NCBI GenBank assembly: GCA_958451915.1
Contig: CAUDRX010000108.1
Location: forward strand, 1 to 7,633
Direction: 5' to 3'
DNA length: 7,633 nt
Origin: an uncultured Peptococcaceae bacterium
Lineage (GTDB): Bacteria; Bacillota; Peptococcia; Peptococcales; Peptococcaceae
Part shown: one piece after another, positions 1-6,167 of the stretch
Position numbering within the stretch: position 1 is the stretch's first letter
How the letters are laid out: every line of letters starts with the position of its first letter
The notes under the pieces: generated by a model
Seen by the model: the letters and a program-made list of their open reading frames with translations, nothing else
Told to the model about the DNA's origin: nothing
The model's database searches: none
Translations under genes and position numbers: made by a program

Positions 1-104
1 TGCCTTTTTAAATTGTCCTAAACGCGGTTTTTGTTTAAGATTTAAAACACCGCCGCCATCGTCCCTTTCGGCTGGATCCGCTTTTCGTATGGGCATGTTG
101 CGGA

Positions 105-377
105 TCACTTGCTCAGGCGCTTGAGTACGGCCTGGAGCTCAGCGATCTTTTTTTCTTCCTCTGCTTCGTCGCCGCTCTCAAAGGCCTGGCGCACGCAGTG
201 GTCGACGTGGGCGGTGAGCACTTCTGCATTGATGGTACCGAGGAGCGCCTGGGTACTCAGGAGCTGGTTGGAAATGTCGATGCAGTAGCGATCTTCTTCG
301 ACCATGCGGATGAGGCCGTCAAGCTGGCCGCGAGCGGTCTTGAGCAGGCGTGTGATCTCCGGTTTGCTGGCTCGCAT
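105..377 (-). CDS. csoR: CsoR-family copper-sensing transcriptional repressor
   Basis: This 90-residue protein belongs to the CsoR/RcnR (DUF156) family of all-helical, DNA-binding metal sensors. The Cu(I)-binding fingerprint of CsoR is complete: Cys32 (in RYCID), His57 and Cys61 (in AHVDHC), with the same spacing as Cys36/His61/Cys65 of the Mycobacterium tuberculosis protein, and a Tyr just before the first Cys. The third ligand being Cys argues against RcnR or FrmR, and the His argues against the persulfide sensor CstR. The length is normal. The ATG at 377 has a GGAGGT Shine-Dalgarno 7 nt upstream. The gene lies 24 nt after the copA stop on the same strand with no terminator between, so it is very likely the last gene of the copper operon and represses its own transcription through the operator upstream of copA. 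Family identity is firm; copper as the inducer is inferred from the ligands and the neighbour. Confidence 0.95.
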   Translation of the reverse strand: MRASKPEITRLLKTARGQLDGLIRMVEEDRYCIDISNQLLSTQALLGTINAEVLTAHVDHCVRQAFESGDEAEEEKKIAELQAVLKRLSK

Positions 378-384
378 GGCTCCT

Positions 385-410
385 ACCTCCCCGGGGGACG
401 CTCAGGCGTC
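385..410 (-). promoter_or_regulatory. copA-csoR junction: small hairpin and csoR ribosome binding site
   Basis: On the minus strand the copA stop codon lies in the 4-nt loop of a 5-bp GACGC/GCGTC hairpin (397-410). It is followed by a self-complementary CCCCGGGG run that leads directly into the GGAGGT Shine-Dalgarno of csoR (385-390). The structure is visible. A role in coupling csoR translation to ribosomes finishing copA/copZ is inference. There is no T-tract, so it is not a terminator. Confidence 0.35.
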
Positions 411-629
411 AATGCCTTTGAAGGTGAAGCCCAGCTCAGTGAGGGTCTTTTCGATCGGCAGCGTAGCAGGATCAACAGTGGTCGTGATCTTGCAGTTCTT
501 GTCTTCGAGGGAGACTTCTGCAGCGGTGACGCCGTCGAGGCCGCCGAGGCCTTTTTCGACGCTCATCTTGCAATGGTTGCAGGCCATGCCTTCGATGTTG
601 ACGGTTGCATTGTAGGTTTTTTCACTCAT
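402..629 (-). CDS. copZ: Free copper chaperone CopZ from internal in-frame start within copA
   Basis: The last 75 codons of copA form a complete CopZ-type copper chaperone: an HMA fold with MACNHC (Cys17 and Cys20 from the internal Met), close to the usual size of free CopZ. The internal ATG (627-629) is preceded by AGGAGGA at 7 nt spacing, a better ribosome binding site than that of copA itself. The encoded start, MSEK, also matches the start of CopA and looks like a true N-terminus. The interpretation is that a separate copZ lost its upstream stop and became fused in frame to copA while keeping its own initiation signal. Free CopZ would then be made from the same mRNA to deliver Cu(I) to CopA and CsoR. 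The signal is seen directly; actual internal translation is inferred. The alternative is that the site is only a relic and just the fused domain is made. Confidence 0.6.
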   Translation of the reverse strand: MSEKTYNATVNIEGMACNHCKMSVEKGLGGLDGVTAAEVSLEDKNCKITTTVDPATLPIEKTLTELGFTFKGIDA

Positions 630-3413
630 GATTGATTCCTCCTGATCGGTTTGGTTGTTGTTGTGCAGGCCGGTGAAAGTGAAGCCCAGTTCTGTGAGGG
701 TCGCTTCCAGCGGCAGGGACTGTGGGTCGACGGTGGTCTCGAGGGAGCAGTTTCTGTCTTCCAGGGAGACCACGGCCGAAGTGACGCCTTCCAGGGCACC
801 AAGGCCCTTTTCGACGCTCATCTTGCAATGGTTGCAGCTCATGCCATCGATGCCGACGATGGCATGATAGGTGGCTGGCGTCTGTTCACCGTCAATGCCG
901 GTGAAGGTGAAGCCCAGCTCTGTGAGGGTCGCTTCCAGCGGCAGAGTGTGTGGGTCGACGGTGGTCCTGAGGGTGCAGTTCCTGTCTTCCAGGGAGACCA
1001 CGGCCGAGGTGACGCCTTCCAGGGCAGCAAGGCCCTTTTCGACACTCATCTTACAATGGTTGCAGCTCATGCCGCCGACGCCGATGACGGCTTCATAGAC
1101 AGGCTGTGCGATGCTTTCGGCTTTTTCTGGCACAGCCGGGGATTGCTGCGGCACGAGGCGCGGTTTCCAGCGGCGCAGGCGCAGGGCGTTGGTGACAACG
1201 AAGAGCGAGCTCAGGCTCATGCAGCCAGCGGCGATCATCGGGTTGAGGGTGATGCCGAAGGCCGGATAGAAAACGCCGGCGGCCAGCGGGATGCAGCAAA
1301 CGTTGTAGAAAAATGCCCAGAACAGGTTCTCATGAATGTTGCGGATGGTCGCCGAGGAGAGCTCGTAGGCGTAGGCGATATCGGTGAGCTGGCTCGAGGT
1401 CAGGATGACATCCGCGCTCTCAATGGCGATGTCGGTGCCGGCCCCGATGGCGATGCCGACATCTGCACGCGCCAGGGCTGGCGCGTCATTGATGCCGTCG
1501 CCGACCATGGCGACGACCTGCCCCTTGTCCATATGTCCGGCGACGACCTGCTCTTTCTGAGCCGGCAGGACTTCGGCAATGACCTCATCGACACCGATCT
1601 CATCTGCCACAGCCTGGGCGGTGGTGCGATGATCACCGGTGAGCATGATGATGCGTTTGCCGAGCTTGTGCAGCGTTTCGATGGCTGCTGGCGTGTCGGC
1701 TTTGACGCGGTCGGCACAGGCGAGCATACCGAGGACATTGTCCTTGTCGGCGATGTACAGCGGCGTTTTGCCTTCACGGGCGAGCTGTTCGGCTTTCTTA
1801 TCGGCGCCGCGCATATCCAGGCCGAGGGACTGCATGAGGCGCATGTTACCGGCGTAATAGGTCTGGCCGTCGATGGTGGCGGCGACGCCGCGGCCGGAGA
1901 GGGCGTCGAAATCGCTGACTGCCTGGGTGTTCAGGCCCCGCGCTTCCGCGGCAGTGGTGATGGCCAGGGCCAGCGGGTGCTCGCTGTGCGCTTCCAGGGA
2001 AGCGGCAAGGCGAAGGAGCGCATGGGGGGTCTGTCCCTGAAATGGCACAACATCAGTCAGAGAAGGGTGCCCTTCGGTGATGGTGCCGGTCTTGTCGAGC
2101 ACGAGCGTGTCAACCTGGTGCAGGCGTTCCAGCGCCGTGGCGTCCTTGAAGAGGATGCCTTTCCTGGCACCCTGGCCGCTGCCGACCATGATCGCCACTG
2201 GTGTAGCCAGCCCGAGGGCGCAGGGACAGCTGATGACGATGACGGAAATGCCCATCTTGATGGCAAAAGCGAATGGTTCGCCGATGACCATCCAGATGAT
2301 GAAGACGATCAGTGCGATGGAGAGGATCGCTGGCACGAAGACGGCGGCAACGCGGTCAGCGGTGCGGGCGATCGGTGCCTTGGTGGCGTTGGCATTCTCG
2401 ACGAGGCCGACGATCTGTGCCAGCGCTGTGTCAGCGCCTACGGCAGTGGCGCGGAAGCGGAAGCTGCCAGTGGTATTGATGGTGCCAGTGGAGACGGTGT
2501 CGCCGATGCTTTTTTCGACAGGGAGGCTCTCTCCGGAGAAAGCGCTCTCATCAACGGAGGAGCTGCCGCTCACGAGTACGCCGTCGACGGGGATACGTCC
2601 GCCGGGACGGACTTCGAGGATGTCGCCGACCTTGACATCGGCGGTGTGGATCGGCCGCACTTCGTCACCGACGACAAGATAGGCCGTCTCCGGCGCCAGC
2701 GCCAAAAGCTCGCTGATGGCATCGGAAGTGTGGCGTTTGGCGCGGGCTTCCAGGTATTTGCCGATGGTGATCAGAGCGACGATCATCGCTGCAGAATCAT
2801 AGTAGAGGTTGTGCAGCCCGTGATAAGCGGTGTCTGCTGTGCCGGCGAAGACCCCGGCATAGATCGTACCTGTGGTGTAAAGGCTGTAGATGAGCGAGAT
2901 GCCAGCGCCGACAGCGACGAGGCTGTCCATATTCGGTCGGAGCTGGGCCATGGCGCGGAAACCGCTCGTGAAGTAGGCACGGTTGATGACAAGGACGATC
3001 AGTGAGAGTACCAGCTGCACGAGTGGACTGGCAATGAGCCAGCCATTTGAATGCAGGAGCGTGTCCGGCGCGAATGGTGCCATCGGCAGCATGGCCACGA
3101 TCATCAGCGGGATCAGCAGGATCACCGAGGAGACGATGCGATGGCGCTTGCTGATCTCTTCCTCGCTCTCTGTGGCACTTGAGGTGTGCCTGGCGGCGTC
3201 ATGCAGCTCAGCGTGATAGCCTGCCGCGTCGACGGCTTCCATGATCGTCGACAGTGCCAGGCCGTCATCATGGGTGACCCTCATGCGCCCGCTCAGAAGA
3301 TTGACAGAGACATCTTCGGCACCCGCCTTGCGCACAGCGCGCTCAACAGCAGCCTGGCAGGCGCTGCAGCTCATGCCGCTGACGTCAAAATCTGTTACGC
3401 ATTTTTCACTCAT
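402..3413 (-). CDS. copA: P1B-type Cu(I)-exporting ATPase CopA with three extra C-terminal CopZ-like domains
   Basis: This is an inner-membrane Cu(I) efflux pump of about 1003 residues; ordinary CopA is roughly 730-820. Order of elements: N-terminal HMA domain with MSCSAC (Cys16, Cys19); membrane helices; actuator loop with SGES (about 293-296); CPC in the sixth helix (396-398); phosphorylated Asp in DKTGT (Asp440); HP motif (479-480); TGD (592-594); GDGIND (638-643); YN in TM7 (703-704); MxxSS in TM8 (732-736). CPC, YN and MxxSS define Cu(I)/Ag(I) specificity. After TM8 come three CopZ-like HMA domains with MSCNHC, MSCNHC and MACNHC (Cys pairs near 784/787, 860/863 and 945/948). C-terminal metal-binding domains in series are unusual. 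The start is taken at the ATG at 3413; an in-frame GTG at 3422 would add three residues, and neither has a strong Shine-Dalgarno. The third C-terminal domain has its own ribosome binding site. Transcription comes from the CsoR-type promoter upstream, with csoR downstream. Confidence 0.95.
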   Translation of the reverse strand: MSEKCVTDFDVSGMSCSACQAAVERAVRKAGAEDVSVNLLSGRMRVTHDDGLALSTIMEAVDAAGYHAELHDAARHTSSATESEEEISKRHRIVSSVILLIPLMIVAMLPMAPFAPDTLLHSNGWLIASPLVQLVLSLIVLVINRAYFTSGFRAMAQLRPNMDSLVAVGAGISLIYSLYTTGTIYAGVFAGTADTAYHGLHNLYYDSAAMIVALITIGKYLEARAKRHTSDAISELLALAPETAYLVVGDEVRPIHTADVKVGDILEVRPGGRIPVDGVLVSGSSSVDESAFSGESLPVEKSIGDTVSTGTINTTGSFRFRATAVGADTALAQIVGLVENANATKAPIARTADRVAAVFVPAILSIALIVFIIWMVIGEPFAFAIKMGISVIVISCPCALGLATPVAIMVGSGQGARKGILFKDATALERLHQVDTLVLDKTGTITEGHPSLTDVVPFQGQTPHALLRLAASLEAHSEHPLALAITTAAEARGLNTQAVSDFDALSGRGVAATIDGQTYYAGNMRLMQSLGLDMRGADKKAEQLAREGKTPLYIADKDNVLGMLACADRVKADTPAAIETLHKLGKRIIMLTGDHRTTAQAVADEIGVDEVIAEVLPAQKEQVVAGHMDKGQVVAMVGDGINDAPALARADVGIAIGAGTDIAIESADVILTSSQLTDIAYAYELSSATIRNIHENLFWAFFYNVCCIPLAAGVFYPAFGITLNPMIAAGCMSLSSLFVVTNALRLRRWKPRLVPQQSPAVPEKAESIAQPVYEAVIGVGGMSCNHCKMSVEKGLAALEGVTSAVVSLEDRNCTLRTTVDPHTLPLEATLTELGFTFTGIDGEQTPATYHAIVGIDGMSCNHCKMSVEKGLGALEGVTSAVVSLEDRNCSLETTVDPQSLPLEATLTELGFTFTGLHNNNQTDQEESIMSEKTYNATVNIEGMACNHCKMSVEKGLGGLDGVTAAEVSLEDKNCKITTTVDPATLPIEKTLTELGFTFKGIDA
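637..643 (-). promoter_or_regulatory. Internal Shine-Dalgarno for copZ
   Basis: The minus strand reads AGGAGGA, complementary to the 16S rRNA 3' end, 7 nt before the in-frame ATG at 627-629. Within the copA frame these bases encode the QEE of the linker between the second and third C-terminal HMA domains. That linker is 27 bp longer than the one between the first two, which is the room needed for the ribosome binding site. Confidence 0.7.
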
Positions 3414-3431
3414 AGGATTCACTTCTTTCTC

Positions 3432-3447
3432 GGGTATTGATTTACCC
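3432..3447 (-). promoter_or_regulatory. Small hairpin at the 5' end of the copA transcript
   Basis: GGGTA and TACCC (5 bp) flank a 6-nt loop, just after the transcription start predicted from the promoter at 3457-3485. It could protect the mRNA 5' end. It is short and may be chance. Confidence 0.25.
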
Positions 3448-3456
3448 TACGCAAAC

Positions 3457-3485
3457 ATCATACACCCACCCCCTGGGGGTGTCAA
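3457..3485 (-). promoter_or_regulatory. copA-csoR promoter
   Basis: Read on the minus strand: a perfect -35 TTGACA (3480-3485), a 17-bp spacer, and -10 TATGAT (3457-3462, five of six consensus). Transcription should begin near 3450, giving a leader of about 37 nt before the copA ATG. The spacer is filled by the C/G-tract inverted repeat described separately, so the promoter should be off when CsoR is bound and very active when CsoR releases upon Cu(I) binding. Confidence 0.85.
3467..3481. promoter_or_regulatory. CsoR operator (C-tract/G-tract inverted repeat)
   Basis: A perfect 15-bp inverted repeat, CACCCCC-T-GGGGGTG, lies in the copA promoter spacer and overlaps two bases of the -35 box. 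CsoR-family operators are known as pseudo-palindromes of C-tracts and G-tracts flanked by A/T, often in just this promoter position. A further G6 run at 3486-3491 gives another CACCCCC-like half-site beyond the -35. Binding by the CsoR encoded here is inferred from the sequence type and from the gene sitting in the same operon. Confidence 0.8.
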
Positions 3486-3501
3486 GGGGGGTGAAATTTT
3501 T

Positions 3502-3531
3502 TTCGCACACACTGATGATATATGCTATACT
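3502..3531 (+). promoter_or_regulatory. Promoter of the TrmH-family methyltransferase gene
   Basis: An extended -10, TGC-TATACT (3523-3531), matches five of six consensus bases plus the TG element. A weak -35, TTCGCA (3502-3507), sits 18 bp upstream. The leader would be about 46 nt. The promoter is back to back with the copA promoter; the two -35 boxes are 16 bp apart. Confidence 0.6.
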
Positions 3532-3583
3532 GAAGCCAACGAACAAAGTGTTGTCATACGCTGTTTTGGAAAAGAGGAACCTT

Positions 3584-4366
3584 ATGAAAGTCATCGAATC
3601 AGATAAAAATCAATGGATCAAGCGCATGCGCGCGCTGGAAAAACGCAAATACCGTCTCGCTTTTGAACAGTTTGTCGCCGAAGGGCGCCGCTTTGTGGAA
3701 GAAGCCATCGAGAGCGGTGCGATGGTCCATGTCATCCTTATCGCTGAAGGCTCCGAGGAAAAATATGAAGACCTGCTCAAAGATTACGATGGTCCGGCCT
3801 TTTTGGTCGAACCAGAGATCCTGGAAGATTCTATGTCTACGGTCAATCCACAGGACATCGCTGCCATTGTTTCTTTCCCGGATTGGAGCGAAGAGAGCTG
3901 GCCGGTCATGGATACCGTCGTCATTGTTGATGGCGTGCAGGATCCGGGCAACCTTGGTTCCATCATTCGCAGTACGCTGGCCAGCGGCGCACAGGCTGTT
4001 TTCTGTCTTAAAGGTACAGTGGATTTTTCCAACAAGAAAGTCCTGCGCTCGACGATGGGCACCATTTTCAAGCTGCCGGTCTACATGATCGAAGACGTTG
4101 AGGAGATCGTGCACGTGCTCAAAAAATACGGTTTCCAGTTCATCGTTGCCGATGCCGACGGTGTGGACTATGATGAAGCCTTTGAGACACTGCCGGAAAA
4201 GATCGCTCTCGTTGTCGGCAACGAAGGTAACGGTGCCAGTCAGATCGAAGAATATGATCAGATGGTGCGTATCCCGCTGGAAAACGGTGTGGAAAGCCTC
4301 AATGTTGGTGTCGCTACCGGTGTGCTGCTCTATGAGATCCGACGCAGACGGAAACATCAGAGATAA
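3584..4366 (+). CDS. TrmH/SpoU-family RNA 2'-O-ribose methyltransferase
   Basis: This 260-residue SPOUT-class enzyme should transfer a methyl group from S-adenosylmethionine to a ribose 2'-OH of rRNA or tRNA. The N-terminal 100 residues resemble the SpoU substrate-binding domain (FVAEGRRFVEEAI, about 30-42). The C-terminal trefoil-knot domain shows the three family motifs: DGVQDPGNLGSIIRS with the catalytic Arg (116-130), VVGNEGNG (210-217), and the SLNVGVATGVLLYE region (238-251) that forms the knot and binds the cofactor. The reading frame is open back to 3437, but the ATG at 3584 is chosen because an AGAGGA ribosome binding site lies 5-6 nt upstream, it falls after the predicted promoter, and the upstream residues do not look like a family N-terminus. 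The gene stands alone between a promoter and a terminator. The exact RNA target (for example 23S rRNA as for RlmB, or tRNA) cannot be read from the sequence. Confidence 0.93.
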   Translation: MKVIESDKNQWIKRMRALEKRKYRLAFEQFVAEGRRFVEEAIESGAMVHVILIAEGSEEKYEDLLKDYDGPAFLVEPEILEDSMSTVNPQDIAAIVSFPDWSEESWPVMDTVVIVDGVQDPGNLGSIIRSTLASGAQAVFCLKGTVDFSNKKVLRSTMGTIFKLPVYMIEDVEEIVHVLKKYGFQFIVADADGVDYDEAFETLPEKIALVVGNEGNGASQIEEYDQMVRIPLENGVESLNVGVATGVLLYEIRRRRKHQR

Positions 4367-4375
4367 GAAAAGTAT

Positions 4376-4411
4376 AAAAAAAGCCAGCCTTTACACAAGG
4401 CTGGCTTTTTT
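4376..4411. terminator. Bidirectional rho-independent terminator
   Basis: AAGCCAGCC and GGCTGGCTT form a 9-bp stem (4381-4389 with 4399-4407), extendable by two A-T pairs into the loop. An A-tract lies before it and a T-tract after it. It can therefore stop the methyltransferase transcript rightward and the convergent DUF4127 transcript leftward. It lies 10 nt past the first stop codon and 8 nt past the second. Confidence 0.92.
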
Positions 4412-4418
4412 ATGCCTG

Positions 4419-5165
4419 TCAGTCGGCAGCGGCGATGGCCATCTGTGGTTCGATGCGGATCTCAAAGGCACGTGCCCATGGAAAACTGACGCTGCTCGAG
4501 AAATCCTGGATGGTGAAGCGTGGCGCATGATTGCCGAGATGGAGCACGTGGGTGCCGTTGAGCAGGGCTTCGAGCTTTGCGCCGGTGGCGGTGTAGGCTT
4601 CTTCCAGGCGGCTGTTGGCGGCAGTCCAGTCGGCGTCATTGCCAAAGGCGGAAGCTGAGGTGTCATCGCAGAGATCGGCAGCGATCAGTTCTTCCTGCAG
4701 GTCTGTACGAAGATCCGCCATGTAACAGACATCTTCGCCCAGACGGATGGCCCGGAAGGCAAAGAGCGCTTTCGCCGAGGTCAGCTGGACTTCTTTTGGC
4801 AGATCGTCCCAGTTGGCATCGAGGTAAGCGCAGACGCGGAGCATGGCACAGACGGTACCGATAGCGTTGCCGGCAGTGTTCCAGCCGGCATAGGCGTCCA
4901 CCTGCTCAAAGCCTTCTGCAGAGAGCAGTGTGTCGGCGAGCAGTGGATCGGCCTGATTGCTCAATGCGACATCGGCGATACCGAGCACGCCGTCGTGGTC
5001 AGCGATCGCAGCGAGGGTTTTGTCAGCATCTTCGCTCCTGGCATGGATGTAGAGCGTGTAGTCGGATGTCTCGTCGCCGTTCTTGAGACCGGTCAGTGCG
5101 ATCTTCTGAGCGGCCATCGTCTGCAGGTTCGTGGATTCATAAGTATAGTGTTGGTTCCAGCTCAC
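4419..5165 (-). CDS. DUF4127 protein, C-terminal part (after frameshift)
   Basis: This is a 248-codon frame, shifted +1 relative to the upstream part and overlapping it by 29 nt. It contains the family signatures GIADVALSNQADPLL, YAGWNTAGN and FPWARAFEI. The nominal start is a GTG at 5165 with no Shine-Dalgarno, so independent translation is doubtful. It is best read as the continuation of the upstream frame. Confidence 0.6.
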   Translation of the reverse strand: MSWNQHYTYESTNLQTMAAQKIALTGLKNGDETSDYTLYIHARSEDADKTLAAIADHDGVLGIADVALSNQADPLLADTLLSAEGFEQVDAYAGWNTAGNAIGTVCAMLRVCAYLDANWDDLPKEVQLTSAKALFAFRAIRLGEDVCYMADLRTDLQEELIAADLCDDTSASAFGNDADWTAANSRLEEAYTATGAKLEALLNGTHVLHLGNHAPRFTIQDFSSSVSFPWARAFEIRIEPQMAIAAAD

Positions 5166-6024
5166 GGGTCGCCAGGTCGGTCACCAGGAGCATCGCCAGT
5201 TCATCCGCACCATGGACGAGGCGGGTGGTCTCGGCCTTGTGCTTTTTTAGCGCACGGAAGGTGACATTGGCCGGGCAGCGTACGTCGCCGTCATCCTGGC
5301 TGATGATGAGAGAGTCGATGAGGCCGTCGGCGGCCATGGTGTTGAGGGCTTCTGCGAGATCAGCACTGCGTTCATGCAGGGTGCGATATTCGTTGAGCAC
5401 GTCATCGGGCACATCTTCAGCGGATGTTGGCGCAGCCTCACCTTTGATGTCGGCTTCGTCCCAGGCGCGGCCGTAACTGGTGAGTGCGTTGCCGTAAGGA
5501 TAGAGGTCGGTGTCGTATTGGTTCGGCTTGAGGCGTGGCAGTACCTGGACAACGGTGATGGTGCGTTCGTTGTCCCGCTGAAAGTCTTCGCAGAGCGTCT
5601 GGAGACGGGCGATGTTTTCGGAGAGATCGTCATAAGCACCGCTGGAGCGAGAAGCGATGAGACCACCGCAGAAGAGACTGTTGGTGAAGATCACGAGATG
5701 GTCGGCGCTCTCGGCGGCATCTTCGAGCCAGGTCCAGAGGGCGTCGGTGTCTGCTTCTTCGAGAAAATGATCCAGTGATGCTTCGGACGGCATGACCAGC
5801 GTGGCGCCGGCGGCCTGGGTCAGGAGCTGCGGGTATTGGGTATTGCAGGGCCGGCTGTCGAGCGGCATGAGCGCGATCGTGGTACGATCATCCGCGGTGA
5901 GTTCGCTGACTTCAGTGCTGTCTGTACTGGCAGCGGACAGAGGAGCCGACTGACAGCCTGAGAGCGTGGTGCAGAACAGGGCAGCACAGAGCAGGCCGGC
6001 GACGGCACGTCGCAACCGTTTCAT
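5137..6024 (-). CDS. DUF4127 lipoprotein, N-terminal part (before frameshift)
   Basis: This is the 295-residue open frame carrying the signal peptide (MKRLRRAVAGLL, LSGC lipobox) and the first DUF4127 motifs. Its last eight or so residues (EPTLYL) are out of frame with the family and follow the presumed indel. It is probably the only part translated if the frameshift is real, giving a truncated lipoprotein. Confidence 0.7.
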   Translation of the reverse strand: MKRLRRAVAGLLCAALFCTTLSGCQSAPLSAASTDSTEVSELTADDRTTIALMPLDSRPCNTQYPQLLTQAAGATLVMPSEASLDHFLEEADTDALWTWLEDAAESADHLVIFTNSLFCGGLIASRSSGAYDDLSENIARLQTLCEDFQRDNERTITVVQVLPRLKPNQYDTDLYPYGNALTSYGRAWDEADIKGEAAPTSAEDVPDDVLNEYRTLHERSADLAEALNTMAADGLIDSLIISQDDGDVRCPANVTFRALKKHKAETTRLVHGADELAMLLVTDLATRELEPTLYL

Positions 6025-6059
6025 GGCGTTCTCTCCTTCCTTCGATTTTTTCTATTAAA

Positions 6060-6088
6060 AGGATACATGAGCGGCCCGCATCTGGCAA
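6060..6088 (-). promoter_or_regulatory. Candidate promoter of the DUF4127 gene
   Basis: On the minus strand: -35 TTGCCA (6083-6088, five of six), a 17-bp spacer, and -10 TATCCT (6060-6065, four of six). The start would be near 6053, with a leader of about 29 nt ending in the AAGGAAGGAGAG ribosome binding site. Confidence 0.5.
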
Positions 6089-6109
6089 GAAAAAAAGTGG
6101 GTACGACCG

Positions 6110-6138
6110 TTGTTTTGCAGGAGGATAGCCGCTACAAT
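6110..6138 (+). promoter_or_regulatory. Candidate promoter of crcB
   Basis: -35 TTGTTT (6110-6115, three of six), a 17-bp spacer, and -10 TACAAT (6133-6138, five of six). The predicted start is near 6145, giving a leader of about 64 nt that contains the hairpin at 6168-6190. The promoter is divergent from the DUF4127 promoter. Confidence 0.5.
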
Positions 6139-6167
6139 TAACATGTTATGGAATATAGTAGCAGATT

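Larger units (their letters stand above)
402..1097 (-). repeat. Three tandem HMA (CopZ-like) coding repeats
   Basis: Three direct repeats encode HMA domains: unit 1 at about 873-1097, unit 2 at 630-872, unit 3 at 402-629. Shared blocks such as GAAGCCCAG recur on the plus strand near 426, 681 and 909, giving periods of 255 bp (units 3 to 2) and 228 bp (units 2 to 1). Units 1 and 2 are very similar (for example CKMSVEKGL, VVSLEDRNC and ATLTELGFTF are shared) and differ at only about a dozen residues. Unit 3 is more diverged (VSLEDKNC, EKTLTELGF). This suggests that unit 3 is the older copZ and that units 1 and 2 arose by a later duplication. The array is a candidate for recombination and copy-number variation. 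Confidence 0.85.
4419..6024 (-). pseudogene. DUF4127 lipoprotein gene interrupted by a frameshift
   Basis: Read together, the two overlapping frames give a protein of about 534 residues, the usual size for the DUF4127 family of unknown function. The N-terminus is a lipoprotein signal peptide with lipobox LSGC (Cys24), so the protein should be anchored outside the cytoplasmic membrane. Family hallmarks run through both halves: IALMPLDSRPCNTQYPQL and GGLIASR (first frame), SQDDGD and HGADELAMLL (first frame), then AYAGWNTAGNAIGTV and FPWARAFEI (second frame). The first frame ends at TGA 5137-5139. The second has a stop at 5181-5183, so the shift lies between these. Joining after ATREL restores a natural LNQHYTYES; one extra G in the CTGG at about 5157-5160 would explain the break. 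Either the gene is recently inactivated or the base is a sequencing error, since the rest of both frames is intact. The start at 6024 has AAGGAAGGAGAG upstream. Confidence 0.75.

Noticed and set aside
1..96. Possible start of another minus-strand gene at ATG 94-96, open for 32 codons to the window edge
   Set aside because: There is no clear Shine-Dalgarno, the residues match nothing I recognise, and an open run this short is not significant. It might be real, but only sequence beyond the left edge can tell. I also see no convincing terminator for csoR in this stretch, only a 7-bp GATCCGC/GCGGATC repeat (75-106) with a long loop and no T-tract.
402..1097. CRISPR-like or non-coding tandem repeat
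   Set aside because: The repeat periods are multiples of three (228 and 255 bp), and the repeats encode well-formed HMA domains, so they are protein domain duplications.
651..3005. A 784-codon open frame on the plus strand, opposite copA
   Set aside because: It is the antisense shadow of a long, GC-rich, clearly conserved copA. Its translation is rich in Gly, Asp and Ala with no recognisable domain, and no ribosome binding site or promoter fits.
3437..3583. Upstream extension of the methyltransferase frame to an ATG at 3437
   Set aside because: The extension crosses the copA promoter and operator and the methyltransferase's own promoter, and has no ribosome binding site. The ATG at 3584 has one and gives the usual family length.
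3599..4357. A 252-codon open frame on the minus strand, opposite the methyltransferase gene
   Set aside because: It is fully antisense to a gene with all SPOUT motifs intact, and it has no family resemblance of its own.
5137..5165. Programmed +1 frameshift or translational restart joining the two DUF4127 parts
   Set aside because: There is no RF2-like shift site, no Shine-Dalgarno before the GTG at 5165, and no ATGA-type overlap in the right frame. A simple one-base indel explains the break better.
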